From Algoriphagus terrigena DSM 22685 (GTDB taxonomy: Bacteria > Bacteroidota > Bacteroidia > Cytophagales > Cyclobacteriaceae), in assembly GCF_000429445.1 (NCBI RefSeq), contig NZ_KE386904.1:412981-476980 (forward strand): 64,000 bases of DNA, in the 5' to 3' direction. Below the pieces are notes generated by a model that searched no databases, had not been told where the DNA came from, and saw only the letters and a list, made by a program, of their open reading frames with translations. Below, piece after piece: positions 8,445 through 16,695 of this stretch (its first letter is position 1; each line of letters opens with the position of its first letter). The position numbers and the translations under genes were made by a program.

Positions 8445-9545
8445 CTAATTGCTTTCGTACAGCTTTTCGATAACATCTATAATTCGTCGGGAGGTCCCTC
8501 CATCCCAAAGCGGAATACCTTTATATTGTTTCCAATTACCCGTCATCATCCTCTCAAGGGCAGCAGCAACGGCATCAGGATCCGTACCTATCAACTCATT
8601 TGTCCCCAGATGGATGGTTTCAGCTCTTTCAGTAGTATCTCTTAGCGTAATGCAGGGGACATTCATTACAGACGCTTCCTCGGTTATACCCCCAGAGTCG
8701 GTAACTACTCCTTTTGCATATTTTACCAAATAATTAAATTCCAGATACGATAAAGGTGCAGAAAAGTACAAGTTAGGATAGTCTATCCCCATGTTCTCCA
8801 AGATCTTAGCCGTTCTCGGATGGACCGGAAAGATTATAGGTAGATTATCCACGCCTGATGCGATGGTATGAATTAATTCCTTCAATCTTGATCCTTCGTC
8901 TACATTGGCTGGTCGGTGCATAGTCATCACCAAATACCTTTGAGAATCCAATGAATCATAAATATCCCCTGTAGGTCTGATCAATCTATCTTGATTGGCC
9001 AACAGCGTATCAATCATTGTATTACCTACAAAGTGGATGCGATCTTCCGACACTCCCGCATTCCTCAAATTGGTATTTGCAATTTCAGAAGTGGTAAAAA
9101 AATGGTCGGTAATACTATCTGTAACCATGCGATTGATCTCTTCGGGCATAGTGAGGTCACCGGAACGAATTCCTCCTTCTACATGAGCTACATCTATTTG
9201 CAGCTTTTTAGCCGCTATGGAACAGGCCAACGTACTGGTGACATCGCCTACCACTATCACCAAATCGGGGCGGTTATCCAAAAGCTCTTTTTCAAATGCG
9301 ATCATTATTGATGCTGTTTGTTCGGCTTGTGTACCTCCTCCACCTCCCAGATTTACATCTGGAAGAGGAATGGTCAATTGATCAAAGAAATCACCGGACA
9401 TTTTCTGATCATAATGTTGACCGGTATGGACAAGTCTAAAATCTAGTTCCCGGCCTTCACTTTTCCGGCTTTCTATTTGGTGAATCAGGGGCGCAATTTT
9501 CACAAAATTTGGCCTAGCACCAGCCACAATAGTAATTTTAATCAT
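8445..9545 (-). CDS. Non-hydrolysing UDP-GlcNAc 2-epimerase family (WecB or WbpI type)
   Basis: A 366-residue cytoplasmic enzyme opening with VAGARPNFVKIAPLI, as in non-hydrolysing UDP-GlcNAc 2-epimerases. Further motifs are LVHTGQHYDQKMS, VVGDVTSTLACS, HVEGGIRSGDLTMPEEINR, TMHRPANVDEG, FPVHPRT and VTDSGGITEEA, covering the catalytic Asp, Glu and His positions of the family. The plain WecB reaction interconverts UDP-GlcNAc and UDP-ManNAc. The WbpI subgroup epimerises UDP-2,3-diacetamido-2,3-dideoxyglucuronic acid to the manno form. Because the same operon carries WbpA, WbpB, WbpD and WbpE counterparts, a WbpI role is attractive, but subgroup membership cannot be fixed without alignment. It sits between a GT2 gene and the DUF354 gene. 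Confidence 0.88.
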   Translation of the reverse strand: MIKITIVAGARPNFVKIAPLIHQIESRKSEGRELDFRLVHTGQHYDQKMSGDFFDQLTIPLPDVNLGGGGGTQAEQTASIMIAFEKELLDNRPDLVIVVGDVTSTLACSIAAKKLQIDVAHVEGGIRSGDLTMPEEINRMVTDSITDHFFTTSEIANTNLRNAGVSEDRIHFVGNTMIDTLLANQDRLIRPTGDIYDSLDSQRYLVMTMHRPANVDEGSRLKELIHTIASGVDNLPIIFPVHPRTAKILENMGIDYPNLYFSAPLSYLEFNYLVKYAKGVVTDSGGITEEASVMNVPCITLRDTTERAETIHLGTNELIGTDPDAVAAALERMMTGNWKQYKGIPLWDGGTSRRIIDVIEKLYESN

Positions 9546-9617
9546 ATTTTAAGTTCCTATATACTTAACTCACCTACTTAAACAAACTGGAAATGGAAAA
9601 CACATTCATCTAAACTA

Positions 9618-10472
9618 TTAATTCGATCGATCAAATATCCGCTTTAGATGAAACCTATTTATAAACAAGGCCAATTCCGGAGACACATTTTTAGGATATT
9701 TCTTTACTTGAGCAGTTAAATACCCCTTCAAAAAATAGTAGAATATAAACAGATTTAACTTTCGCGCAGATCTTACAGAAGCTCGAACAAATGCCAAAAA
9801 TAAATTGCTACCATTGCAATAATTAGCAACCCCGAGTTTAAAACACAATTCTTTATAATTATAATCCGATGCAGCAGGCCGAAAATGCTTTACATCGACA
9901 TCAAACACTTTTGTACCCCAACCAAAAAACATCGCAGTCATCTCATCCAAGCCATCCCAGCCAAGAACAGGCAAAAGTCCGCCAATTTGCTTGAAACAGT
10001 CAACTCGATAAGATTTCAATGCACCTCTAACGTGATAATTTGCTTGGGTGGTTTTTGTCCAACTTCCATTAGAAAGTTCAACTATTCGTCCGCCGGTAAT
10101 GCCAATCGAACTGTTATACTGAAAAACATCAATGACTGTCTGAAAATAATTAAAAGGCAGCTCTAGATCTGCATCAATCTTACTGATAAAATAAAAATCC
10201 TCAATACTCAGGAAAGTCATCCCAAAGTTAAAGGCACTTATAACTTTAGTTCCTTGAACCTTAAAAGACCCGGATTCATTAAAAACATACAAAATATATG
10301 GAAATTTTTCCGAATATCGTTTAATTATACGGGCTGAATCATCTGTTGAATTATCGTCAACACAAACAACTAAAGAAGGAATCTTTGACTGATTTATAAT
10401 TGATTCTAAAAAGCGCTCTAGAAACTTACCCTCATTGTAAACGGGGACAATGACACAAAACTTACAATCCAT
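9618..10472 (-). CDS. Family 2 glycosyltransferase
   Basis: A 284-residue GT-A protein. The N-terminus FCVIVPVYNEGKFLERFLES and VVCVDDNSTDDSARII carry the usual nucleotide-binding start and the first Asp pair. KIDADLELPFNYF (about residue 98-110) is the DxD metal/donor motif, and the WDGLDEMTAMFFGWG region supplies the acidic catalytic base area. It has no clear membrane segment. The gene is AT-rich like its neighbours wzy, the GT-B-like gene and wzx, with 9 bases between it and wzy. It most likely adds one sugar of the repeat unit on the cytoplasmic face. The sugar is not predictable from sequence. Confidence 0.87.
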   Translation of the reverse strand: MDCKFCVIVPVYNEGKFLERFLESIINQSKIPSLVVCVDDNSTDDSARIIKRYSEKFPYILYVFNESGSFKVQGTKVISAFNFGMTFLSIEDFYFISKIDADLELPFNYFQTVIDVFQYNSSIGITGGRIVELSNGSWTKTTQANYHVRGALKSYRVDCFKQIGGLLPVLGWDGLDEMTAMFFGWGTKVFDVDVKHFRPAASDYNYKELCFKLGVANYCNGSNLFLAFVRASVRSARKLNLFIFYYFLKGYLTAQVKKYPKNVSPELALFINRFHLKRIFDRSN

Positions 10473-10481
10473 ATCTAATAA

Positions 10482-11777
10482 TTACGTTCTATCAAAACCA
10501 AAATAAGCCATAACAAAGAAATACATGTACGAACAGTAGTTAGTAAAAAGCCCTTGATCTGTAATAGTTTGCAAAATCAAGGTGGTAAATAAAACCAAGG
10601 AAATATAAAACTCACGTCCACGTCCCTGGGTTCGTAAAATTCCCAAAACCGGAAAAGAAAAAGGCACTAAACTTAGCATTAAAACAATAAATCCGTATTC
10701 TACAAAAATGAATGCCAGCGTTAAGTCAGTTATACTTGATATACCTTGTACAATCCCACCAGATGACATAAATCCAGATCCAAAGAAAAAGCTCTCGTAG
10801 TAGGCAAATATATTTGAAGAACGAGAAAGTGTAGATTCTTCAACAATTGAACTACCACTATCAAAATAATTGAATAAATAAAACACTCGCATAAGAGGGC
10901 TAGAAAAGTCTCCTCTCTCATAAAACTCGAGATTAAGCTTAGAAGAAATAACAGTAACAAAAATAGCTGCACATACAAAGCCAGTAAATACAAAGACTAG
11001 CCTCCTTCTATATATCAACAACATAAATCCAACTTGACAAAAAACAAAACTAACAAAAGAAGTCCGAATACCTGTATTTATTAGTGTAAAAACAAAAAGA
11101 ATAAAGATCGTCCAAAATACAATTCTATTTATCTTTAACCTATAAGTCGTATATAGGTAGTAATAAAAGGGAACGAAAACAGCTAAAACGTTCCCCAAAT
11201 TTGCAGGTCTTATAAATGTTCCAATCGCAGGATTACCTTTCAATATCTCCTCCGAAATAAGATTTACAAACTCTCCATTTTTATATATATATTCGATAAC
11301 AAGAAAATATTTAATGGAAGGCATAAAAAGCTGAGCCAAGTAAAAACCAGATGTTAAAGTGAAAAAAATTAAAAGAAAATTGAAAACTGAAAAAAAACGA
11401 TCCTCCTTTACCACTAATGAAGCTACAGAAAAAAACAAAAAAGAATGAAAGAAGTTCTTAAAATATCCAATAGATAAATAAATTGGATAAGAATAAATCC
11501 TTGAATGAAAATACATCAAAAAAAGAAAAGTAATAAGGAATAAGAAATAAAAACTTAAGAACTTTCGAAAGTGGTGTGGGAATTTAAAATAAAAGAAACA
11601 CACACTAGAATATAAGTAAACTGTGTTTAACGTCCCAACTGAGCTATAATCATTGGGAAAAAACTTCAAAGTAAACCAAAGAAGGAAAAATTGGATTACA
11701 AATCCAAAAATCAAAATTTTATACGGTTTTTGAATAGAAAATACAAAACCCGCTACTACTAAAAAAAAGGGAATCAA
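10482..11777 (-). CDS. Wzy-like O-antigen/capsule polymerase
   Basis: A 431-residue integral membrane protein with roughly 11-12 hydrophobic segments rich in Phe, Tyr and Leu, and one larger extracytoplasmic loop near residues 285-345 (FYERGDFSSPLMRVFYLFNY and the part after it). This topology, with little sequence conservation, is typical of Wzy polymerases that join lipid-linked repeat units in the periplasm. The call rests on topology and on position next to wzx and transferases. The first codon is TTG at 11777, overlapping the upstream stop (TGA) by four bases; no ATG lies close by in frame, and MIPFFLVVAGFVF begins the first membrane helix. It is very AT-rich, as polymerase genes often are. 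Confidence 0.78.
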   Translation of the reverse strand: MIPFFLVVAGFVFSIQKPYKILIFGFVIQFFLLWFTLKFFPNDYSSVGTLNTVYLYSSVCFFYFKFPHHFRKFLSFYFLFLITFLFLMYFHSRIYSYPIYLSIGYFKNFFHSFLFFSVASLVVKEDRFFSVFNFLLIFFTLTSGFYLAQLFMPSIKYFLVIEYIYKNGEFVNLISEEILKGNPAIGTFIRPANLGNVLAVFVPFYYYLYTTYRLKINRIVFWTIFILFVFTLINTGIRTSFVSFVFCQVGFMLLIYRRRLVFVFTGFVCAAIFVTVISSKLNLEFYERGDFSSPLMRVFYLFNYFDSGSSIVEESTLSRSSNIFAYYESFFFGSGFMSSGGIVQGISSITDLTLAFIFVEYGFIVLMLSLVPFSFPVLGILRTQGRGREFYISLVLFTTLILQTITDQGLFTNYCSYMYFFVMAYFGFDRT

Positions 11778-13057
11778 TCTCTCAGGATATTATGGTCGTC
11801 AAAATAAATATCTCTAAGAACTTCCAGATATTTTGGAAGAGTTTCTTCGCCGTCCAACAAAGAATCATAATTCGCAACGTAACTTCGAAGATACTCCATT
11901 TGAAACTCACTCAATATCCAATTCTGTTCATTTTTCAAAATATCAAAATCAATTAGGGTTTGAATTACAAATTCATCAGAAAAACCATAGGGATCTCCAG
12001 CATAACTGGAAGTTTCAATTTTAAAAGAATTAATCCCGGACAGTATTGCTTCAAAATGGATAAAACTAACCCCAGACAAATGGAGCCTTATTCGAGACAG
12101 GTACAACTCTAAAGGTTCAATATCAGGGTCACTAAAATCCTGAACATAACCACCAAATAACTCCTTTAATTTCAATTTCCTACCGGCACTAAACCCAGGA
12201 TGAAATCTTACCACAATTCCAAACAAATTTGAAACAGAAATTGCCTTCAATATCCCTACAACTTTAAATTCATCATCTAGCAAATTCAAGCTAAGACCAA
12301 TTAATCTAGAATCAGTTCTAGAGAATCGCAATCTAGCAATCTTATCAAACCTTACAGAACCCAATAGAAGAATGTTTGTTTTGGAGTCTCTGCTCTGAAC
12401 CATGTATTTATCTTTTGATATTTCGCCATCAAGTAAGGCATAGTCAAAACTTAGCGGAGGAAACCTTTCAGAAATACCAGCATGCTGAAGATAAACAGTA
12501 AGGATACTCAGTTTTTTGGAGATAAACGTAAGGGTCCTATAATACGCCAAATGATCATTTGAAAAAATAACCACTTTGATATTACTATTAGACAGAATCT
12601 TATTCCAAATTCTCAAGTATCCAAATGTTATCCAAAATAGATGAAAGAAGGAAATCGCCACTCGCCTGTCATATCCTTTTAAGTTCCTCACCAACCCAAT
12701 CAAATGAAAAAAGTAGGGTAAAGCATATAAATGAGCTAAAAATCTAGGAAAAGAGTTTCCCAAACTTGGACCAATAACGAGACATCTATCTAAACCTTCA
12801 CTAATGGGAAGGATAACTTTATTGTTATTTTTTGAAGAACTAACAGCCAAATAAACTTCACTTTTTAATGCCGGCATCCTATATAACCCATTAAAAAGGG
12901 ACTTAAAAAAAGAAGAAAAAAATAAACAAATCGGCTTAATTAAGTTGGAAGAATATCTCTGAGGAAACTTTTCAAGGATCTGAAAATCCTCTTTTAGATT
13001 GTAGTTTAAATCTAGCAACTCGCTAAAATTTAGAAATCTAAAAATATCTTTGTTCAT
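11774..13057 (-). CDS. GT-B-like glycosyltransferase, candidate nonulosonate transferase
   Basis: A protein of 427 residues from the ATG at 13057; an earlier in-frame start at 13117 would overlap the preceding acetyltransferase by 80 bases, so 13057 (20-base overlap) is preferred. No family is certain. Visible features are a central YLQHAGISERFPP, then DYALLDGEISKDKYM, LLLGSVRFDKIARL, GIVVRFHPGFSAGRKLKLKE with a His-Pro pair, and a C-terminal LHLSGVSFIHFEAILSGI with a Ser-rich step. A 'D/E-D/E-G', 'HP' and 'S/T' order is known in bacterial sialyltransferases and in polysialyl and CDP-glycerol transferases, which share a GT-B fold. As the locus makes CMP-legionaminic acid and needs a transferase for it, this gene is the best candidate. 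That is inference; another capsule transferase is equally possible. Confidence 0.6.
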   Translation of the reverse strand: MNKDIFRFLNFSELLDLNYNLKEDFQILEKFPQRYSSNLIKPICLFFSSFFKSLFNGLYRMPALKSEVYLAVSSSKNNNKVILPISEGLDRCLVIGPSLGNSFPRFLAHLYALPYFFHLIGLVRNLKGYDRRVAISFFHLFWITFGYLRIWNKILSNSNIKVVIFSNDHLAYYRTLTFISKKLSILTVYLQHAGISERFPPLSFDYALLDGEISKDKYMVQSRDSKTNILLLGSVRFDKIARLRFSRTDSRLIGLSLNLLDDEFKVVGILKAISVSNLFGIVVRFHPGFSAGRKLKLKELFGGYVQDFSDPDIEPLELYLSRIRLHLSGVSFIHFEAILSGINSFKIETSSYAGDPYGFSDEFVIQTLIDFDILKNEQNWILSEFQMEYLRSYVANYDSLLDGEETLPKYLEVLRDIYFDDHNILRD

Positions 13058-13538
13058 GAACCAACTTAAAGTAATGATCTTTATTTCTATATTTAAAGAC
13101 TCTCGCAGGATGACCACCCGCGATGGCTAAATCAGGAATGTTATTAACAACTACACTTCCGGCCTGAATGATAGCACCTTCTCCTATCGTGACACCAGCT
13201 AATATAATGACGTTAATTCCAATCCAGACATTATCCTTAATGACAACATTTTCCACTATATAACTATTGTCATATGGAATAGCAGCACCCCCATCAAAAT
13301 TATGGTAATGTGTAAATATAATACATCCAGATCCAGAATGAAAATTATTACCTATATCACATCTACCCCTTCCAACTACTCGCAAGCCATTAAAATGAAC
13401 ATTTGAGCCGAGAAACGTATCCCTCGTTAAATATGTCGGACCATTAGCAAACAAAATTCCTAAAGAACCACCAATTGCCCGCCTAACCCTGTAAGTCCAA
13501 TACTTTCGTCTGATTAAAAACCGTAATTTACTATACAT
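13038..13538 (-). CDS. Left-handed beta-helix acyltransferase (hexapeptide repeat)
   Basis: A 166-residue protein with isoleucine-patch hexapeptides from about residue 35: FLGSNVHFNGLRVVGRG, CDIGNNFHSGSGCIIF, VVIKDNVWIGINVIILAG, VTIGEGAIIQAGSVV, closing with DLAIAGGHPARVFKYR. This is the serine-acetyltransferase/WcaF/MaaT type of trimeric acyltransferase, where His in a THYHN-like loop (FTHYHNFDG) is the likely catalytic base. It would use acetyl-CoA to O- or N-acetylate a sugar or the glycan. It overlaps the flippase stop by eight bases and is followed directly by the GT-B-like gene, so it is translated with the assembly genes and probably decorates the repeat unit. The acceptor is unknown. 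Confidence 0.87.
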   Translation of the reverse strand: MYSKLRFLIRRKYWTYRVRRAIGGSLGILFANGPTYLTRDTFLGSNVHFNGLRVVGRGRCDIGNNFHSGSGCIIFTHYHNFDGGAAIPYDNSYIVENVVIKDNVWIGINVIILAGVTIGEGAIIQAGSVVVNNIPDLAIAGGHPARVFKYRNKDHYFKLVHEQRYF

Positions 13539-14790
13539 ATCTTTCTCTAATTTTCTTGGAAATCAAATAGCTCATTATATAATAAATCAAATTCACAACA
13601 AACACAGAATAGGCTGCTCCAGCTAAACCATAGTTAGAAATCAAATAGACAGATAAAGGAATATTGATTAGGGCCGTAAACAGCGTAATTGCAGTAATAT
13701 AGTATGTCTTTTTTGAATAAAAAATAAAATTAACATGGATTTTATACAAACCAGAAAATCCAGTTGCAAGAGTCAAGGGGATAATAAACGAACGCGATGA
13801 AGAATATTCTTCCCCGAATAACATTCCGACGGCTAAATAACCAAATGCTGAAAGTGCAACCGTTACAAATATTACAATGGCATAGTAGATCCGAACCATC
13901 CGCAATATTTGAACATCCATACTTTGCCTGGGTTTGCTCAATTTTTCAAAAAGCGACGGAACATATGCTTTATTTAAAGCGTCGAAAAGTACTGTTCCAA
14001 TAATATTAAACGTCGAGGCAATTCCAAAACTAGCAGTGTAAGAAGACCCCATTTTATTATTTACAACGACTCTATTGATGGTGGCTCCTGCCCAAGCTGA
14101 TATTCTATGCAAAGAAATTGGAAATGAAATTCTCAGACCATCTAAGACGAATTTCTTCGCATCAATCAAACTCCATTTAAAAAGATCCCCCTTCATAAAG
14201 GAGAAAATACTATAAATTGCCGCGAATATATAACCCAAGAGATAACCCAATAGAATTCCTTTCCAACTAAGAGATGTGAAAACCACAAGTATTATTGAAA
14301 ATGCACTTTTTAAGAGTGTTTGGATGATAGTGTACACTCCGAACTTAGAAACCTTTCTTTCATTTCTCCAAATAGCTTGTCTTAACTCACTAATGTACTG
14401 AAAGAATATTATCCCCAGCAAAATGTAGAATCCCTCTTCATAAAAACCTGAAATACTAGATAATTCATCAACAAAGACAATAGTAATAGTGGAAAAGAAA
14501 GAAAAAATAATCACGAAAACCATTAAACTTATTGTAAAATAAGAGGAGAACTTTTCCTTTGTTAGATTATAATAATTAAGAATTACTGAGTTTTGAAGGG
14601 ATAGTGTTAGTATCGGAATAAAAAGCTGAACCAATGCTTGATATAGCACAAAAATTCCCATTGCCTCTTTAGAGATCACTCTTGTATAAACCGGGAGTAA
14701 AAGGAAGGGCATCAGCTTATCAAAAATATTAATTGTCGTGTATAGCGATGCCTCCCTAAACAACTTAGACTGCCTTAGTTTAGATATCAC
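13531..14790 (-). CDS. wzx: Wzx-type oligosaccharide flippase (MATE/MOP family)
   Basis: A 419-residue membrane protein with about 12 predicted helices. The start LRQSKLFREASLYTTINIFDKLMPFLLLPVYTR, split here over residues 4-36, is the usual polysaccharide biosynthesis/Wzx N-terminus with a conserved Pro and Tyr-Thr-Arg at the end of helix 1. The protein moves undecaprenyl-linked repeat units to the periplasmic face. The first codon is GTG at 14790, overlapping the TGA of the CMP-sugar synthetase gene, which suggests coupled translation. It is AT-rich like the transferase block behind it. Function is supported by family and by the wzy-like gene two genes downstream; the substrate is presumably the legionaminate- and diaminouronate-containing unit made by this locus. 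Confidence 0.87.
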   Translation of the reverse strand: MISKLRQSKLFREASLYTTINIFDKLMPFLLLPVYTRVISKEAMGIFVLYQALVQLFIPILTLSLQNSVILNYYNLTKEKFSSYFTISLMVFVIIFSFFSTITIVFVDELSSISGFYEEGFYILLGIIFFQYISELRQAIWRNERKVSKFGVYTIIQTLLKSAFSIILVVFTSLSWKGILLGYLLGYIFAAIYSIFSFMKGDLFKWSLIDAKKFVLDGLRISFPISLHRISAWAGATINRVVVNNKMGSSYTASFGIASTFNIIGTVLFDALNKAYVPSLFEKLSKPRQSMDVQILRMVRIYYAIVIFVTVALSAFGYLAVGMLFGEEYSSSRSFIIPLTLATGFSGLYKIHVNFIFYSKKTYYITAITLFTALINIPLSVYLISNYGLAGAAYSVFVVNLIYYIMSYLISKKIRERYV

Positions 14791-15470
14791 AGTAAATTCT
14801 TTTCAAGAAAAAATTCAGCAATTTTAAAATCCAAGTCCTCATCGATGTCGAGGGAAAATCTCTTATCCATGACGAATTTTCGAATCTTACTTGACAAATT
14901 TCTATTTTTTAAAAAATCCCTGCTATATATATATATAGCTCCATTTAACTCATAAACAGTAGGAAGATCCTGTCTTCTGGTATACGGAGCATCTAACATC
15001 TTTTTAAGCCACCCTTCCGGGGACTCTTCCACCAAAACAAAATAGGGATTTGATTTAGTCTCTATTACTGAATAAATGGCATCGCAGTTGCCGTCAAGTA
15101 ATTTTAATGCTTCCACAATATGGTTTGAATTCCTAAACGGCGAAGTTGGCTGAAGCAATATTATAGTATCAGGAACGTAACCAAGTTGAAATTCGTAAAA
15201 ATTAATCGCATGATCTATTACTTCCGCAGAACCCGCTAAATCTGTGGATAATTCGGTGGGCCTTAAGAAAGGAACTTTTAGGCCAGTTTTCTCAACAATA
15301 TCTTTTATCTCAAGATCATCCGTAGATACACATATCACTTCATCTTTAAATACTGACCTTGCAGCCTCAATGGTATAATATATCAAAGGTTTACCTCCTA
15401 ATAATTTTATATTTTTCCGAGGCACCCCTTTGGACCCTCCCCGGGCGGGAATTATTATCAATGGTTTCAA
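14787..15470 (-). CDS. legF: CMP-legionaminic/nonulosonic acid synthetase
   Basis: A 227-residue cytidylyltransferase of the NeuA/LegF/PseF family that activates a nonulosonic acid with CTP to the CMP-sugar. Motifs are LIIIPARGGSKGVPRKNIK at the N-terminus, LIYYTIEAA, VSTDDLEI, LRPTELSTDLAGSAEVIDHA, LLQPTSPFRNSNHI, and DIDEDLDFKIAE near the end. The start is TTG at 15470: an in-frame stop lies three codons upstream and the family motif starts directly behind it, so no other start is possible. A 170-base AT-rich gap separates it from ptmE upstream, while it overlaps wzx downstream by four bases. The legionaminic reading, as opposed to sialic or pseudaminic, comes from the neighbouring genes. 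Confidence 0.88.
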   Translation of the reverse strand: MKPLIIIPARGGSKGVPRKNIKLLGGKPLIYYTIEAARSVFKDEVICVSTDDLEIKDIVEKTGLKVPFLRPTELSTDLAGSAEVIDHAINFYEFQLGYVPDTIILLQPTSPFRNSNHIVEALKLLDGNCDAIYSVIETKSNPYFVLVEESPEGWLKKMLDAPYTRRQDLPTVYELNGAIYIYSRDFLKNRNLSSKIRKFVMDKRFSLDIDEDLDFKIAEFFLEKNLL

Positions 15471-15640
15471 TTTAAATTAATTTAAATAAGTAGGCTCTAT
15501 TAAGAGATCTAAATGTACTGATAGAACAATAAAATTCATGCAATTTTCTCAGCATATACATTAAAATGAACAATCATACACTAAAACTAGATAATTAACC
15601 GATTTGCTGTAAAATAAATAAGAGCGGTATAATCAAAAAG

Positions 15641-16693
15641 TCAATAAACATGTTTTGCTAGTTCTTGAGCCTGTTTATAATCCACAGGATTACCAATATC
15701 TATCCAGAAGCCCAGTATTGGGTTATGAATTAACTTCCCGCCACCCTTAACTAACTCCCCCATTAGATCGGTGATATCGTAAAACTCATTTTTCGGAATT
15801 TGATGCACGAGTTCTTTTTTCAAGATGTAAATGCCGGCATTTGAATGATAAACATAGGAAGGCTTTTCTTTAAAATCCAGCACACGTGTATCTCTCGTTT
15901 CAAAAATCGCATAGGGTATGTCAACCTTATACTCTGTGGAAGCAACAGCCATATCTGCATTCTGTTCTATCAGCGCTAAATAGAGTTCTTCAAAGTCCAC
16001 ATCTGTAAACAGATCACTGTTCATCACCAAGATATGTTCTGTTTCAAAATGATCCACAAGAGATAAGGCGCCCGCTGTGCCCAGTGGTTTATCCTCTTTA
16101 ATATACACTATCGTAATCCCCTTATTGCTTCCATCGCCAAAATACTGTTCAATCTGCTCGCCCAAGTATTTGACAGAGATGTATATCTTTTTTATTCCGA
16201 AAGAAATCAAGCGATCTATATTGTTCTCAATGATTGGTTTTTCACCCAAAGGCAACATGGGTTTAGGAATGGTATCCGTTAGTGGGCTTAGCCGCTTTCC
16301 TCTACCACCGGCCATGATCATACATTCCAAGGGAAGTTGAGATTTTATGACTTCCAGATCGATGATTTTCACCAGTTTTCCAAATTCATCTAGAATAGGT
16401 AGAATTTTTATATCTCTTTTTCGAAATTGTTGGAGATCCAAAAATCCTTCACGTTTTCTTTCAAAAACAAAATCTCTGTTACAGATCTGACCAGTAGATA
16501 TATACAAGTCAGCATTTTTAAGCAAAGATCTGCGAATATCGCCATCAGTCAAGGATCCTAATATGGTGTTGTCATCATCTACCACAAACAAGATCAGCCT
16601 GCTGATATGACTAATATACAGGATACCATTCAACTTTTGTAAGGCATCCAGAATTGTTTTACCCTTATGAATGAGTAAGTTCTCCAAATTCAT
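15641..16693 (-). CDS. ptmE: CBS-domain sugar nucleotidyltransferase, PtmE-type GlcN-1-P guanylyltransferase
   Basis: A 350-residue two-part protein. Residues about 8-115 form a pair of CBS motifs (GILYISHISRLILFVVDDD, GSLTDGDIRRSLL, IKILPILDEFGKLVKI). Residues about 122-345 form a nucleotidyltransferase (ECMIMAGGRGKRLSPLTD, PKPMLPLGEKPIIENNIDRL, VMNSDLFTDVDF, NAGIYILKKELV, GFWIDIGNPVDY). This layout is that of PtmE in the Campylobacter legionaminic acid pathway, which makes GDP-glucosamine from GlcN-1-P, giving GDP-linked intermediates. It begins two bases after legG. The CBS pair may bind an adenine nucleotide and adjust activity. The guanylyl specificity is taken from the family and its neighbours, not read from residues. 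Confidence 0.83.
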   Translation of the reverse strand: MNLENLLIHKGKTILDALQKLNGILYISHISRLILFVVDDDNTILGSLTDGDIRRSLLKNADLYISTGQICNRDFVFERKREGFLDLQQFRKRDIKILPILDEFGKLVKIIDLEVIKSQLPLECMIMAGGRGKRLSPLTDTIPKPMLPLGEKPIIENNIDRLISFGIKKIYISVKYLGEQIEQYFGDGSNKGITIVYIKEDKPLGTAGALSLVDHFETEHILVMNSDLFTDVDFEELYLALIEQNADMAVASTEYKVDIPYAIFETRDTRVLDFKEKPSYVYHSNAGIYILKKELVHQIPKNEFYDITDLMGELVKGGGKLIHNPILGFWIDIGNPVDYKQAQELAKHVY

Positions 16694-16695
16694 TG

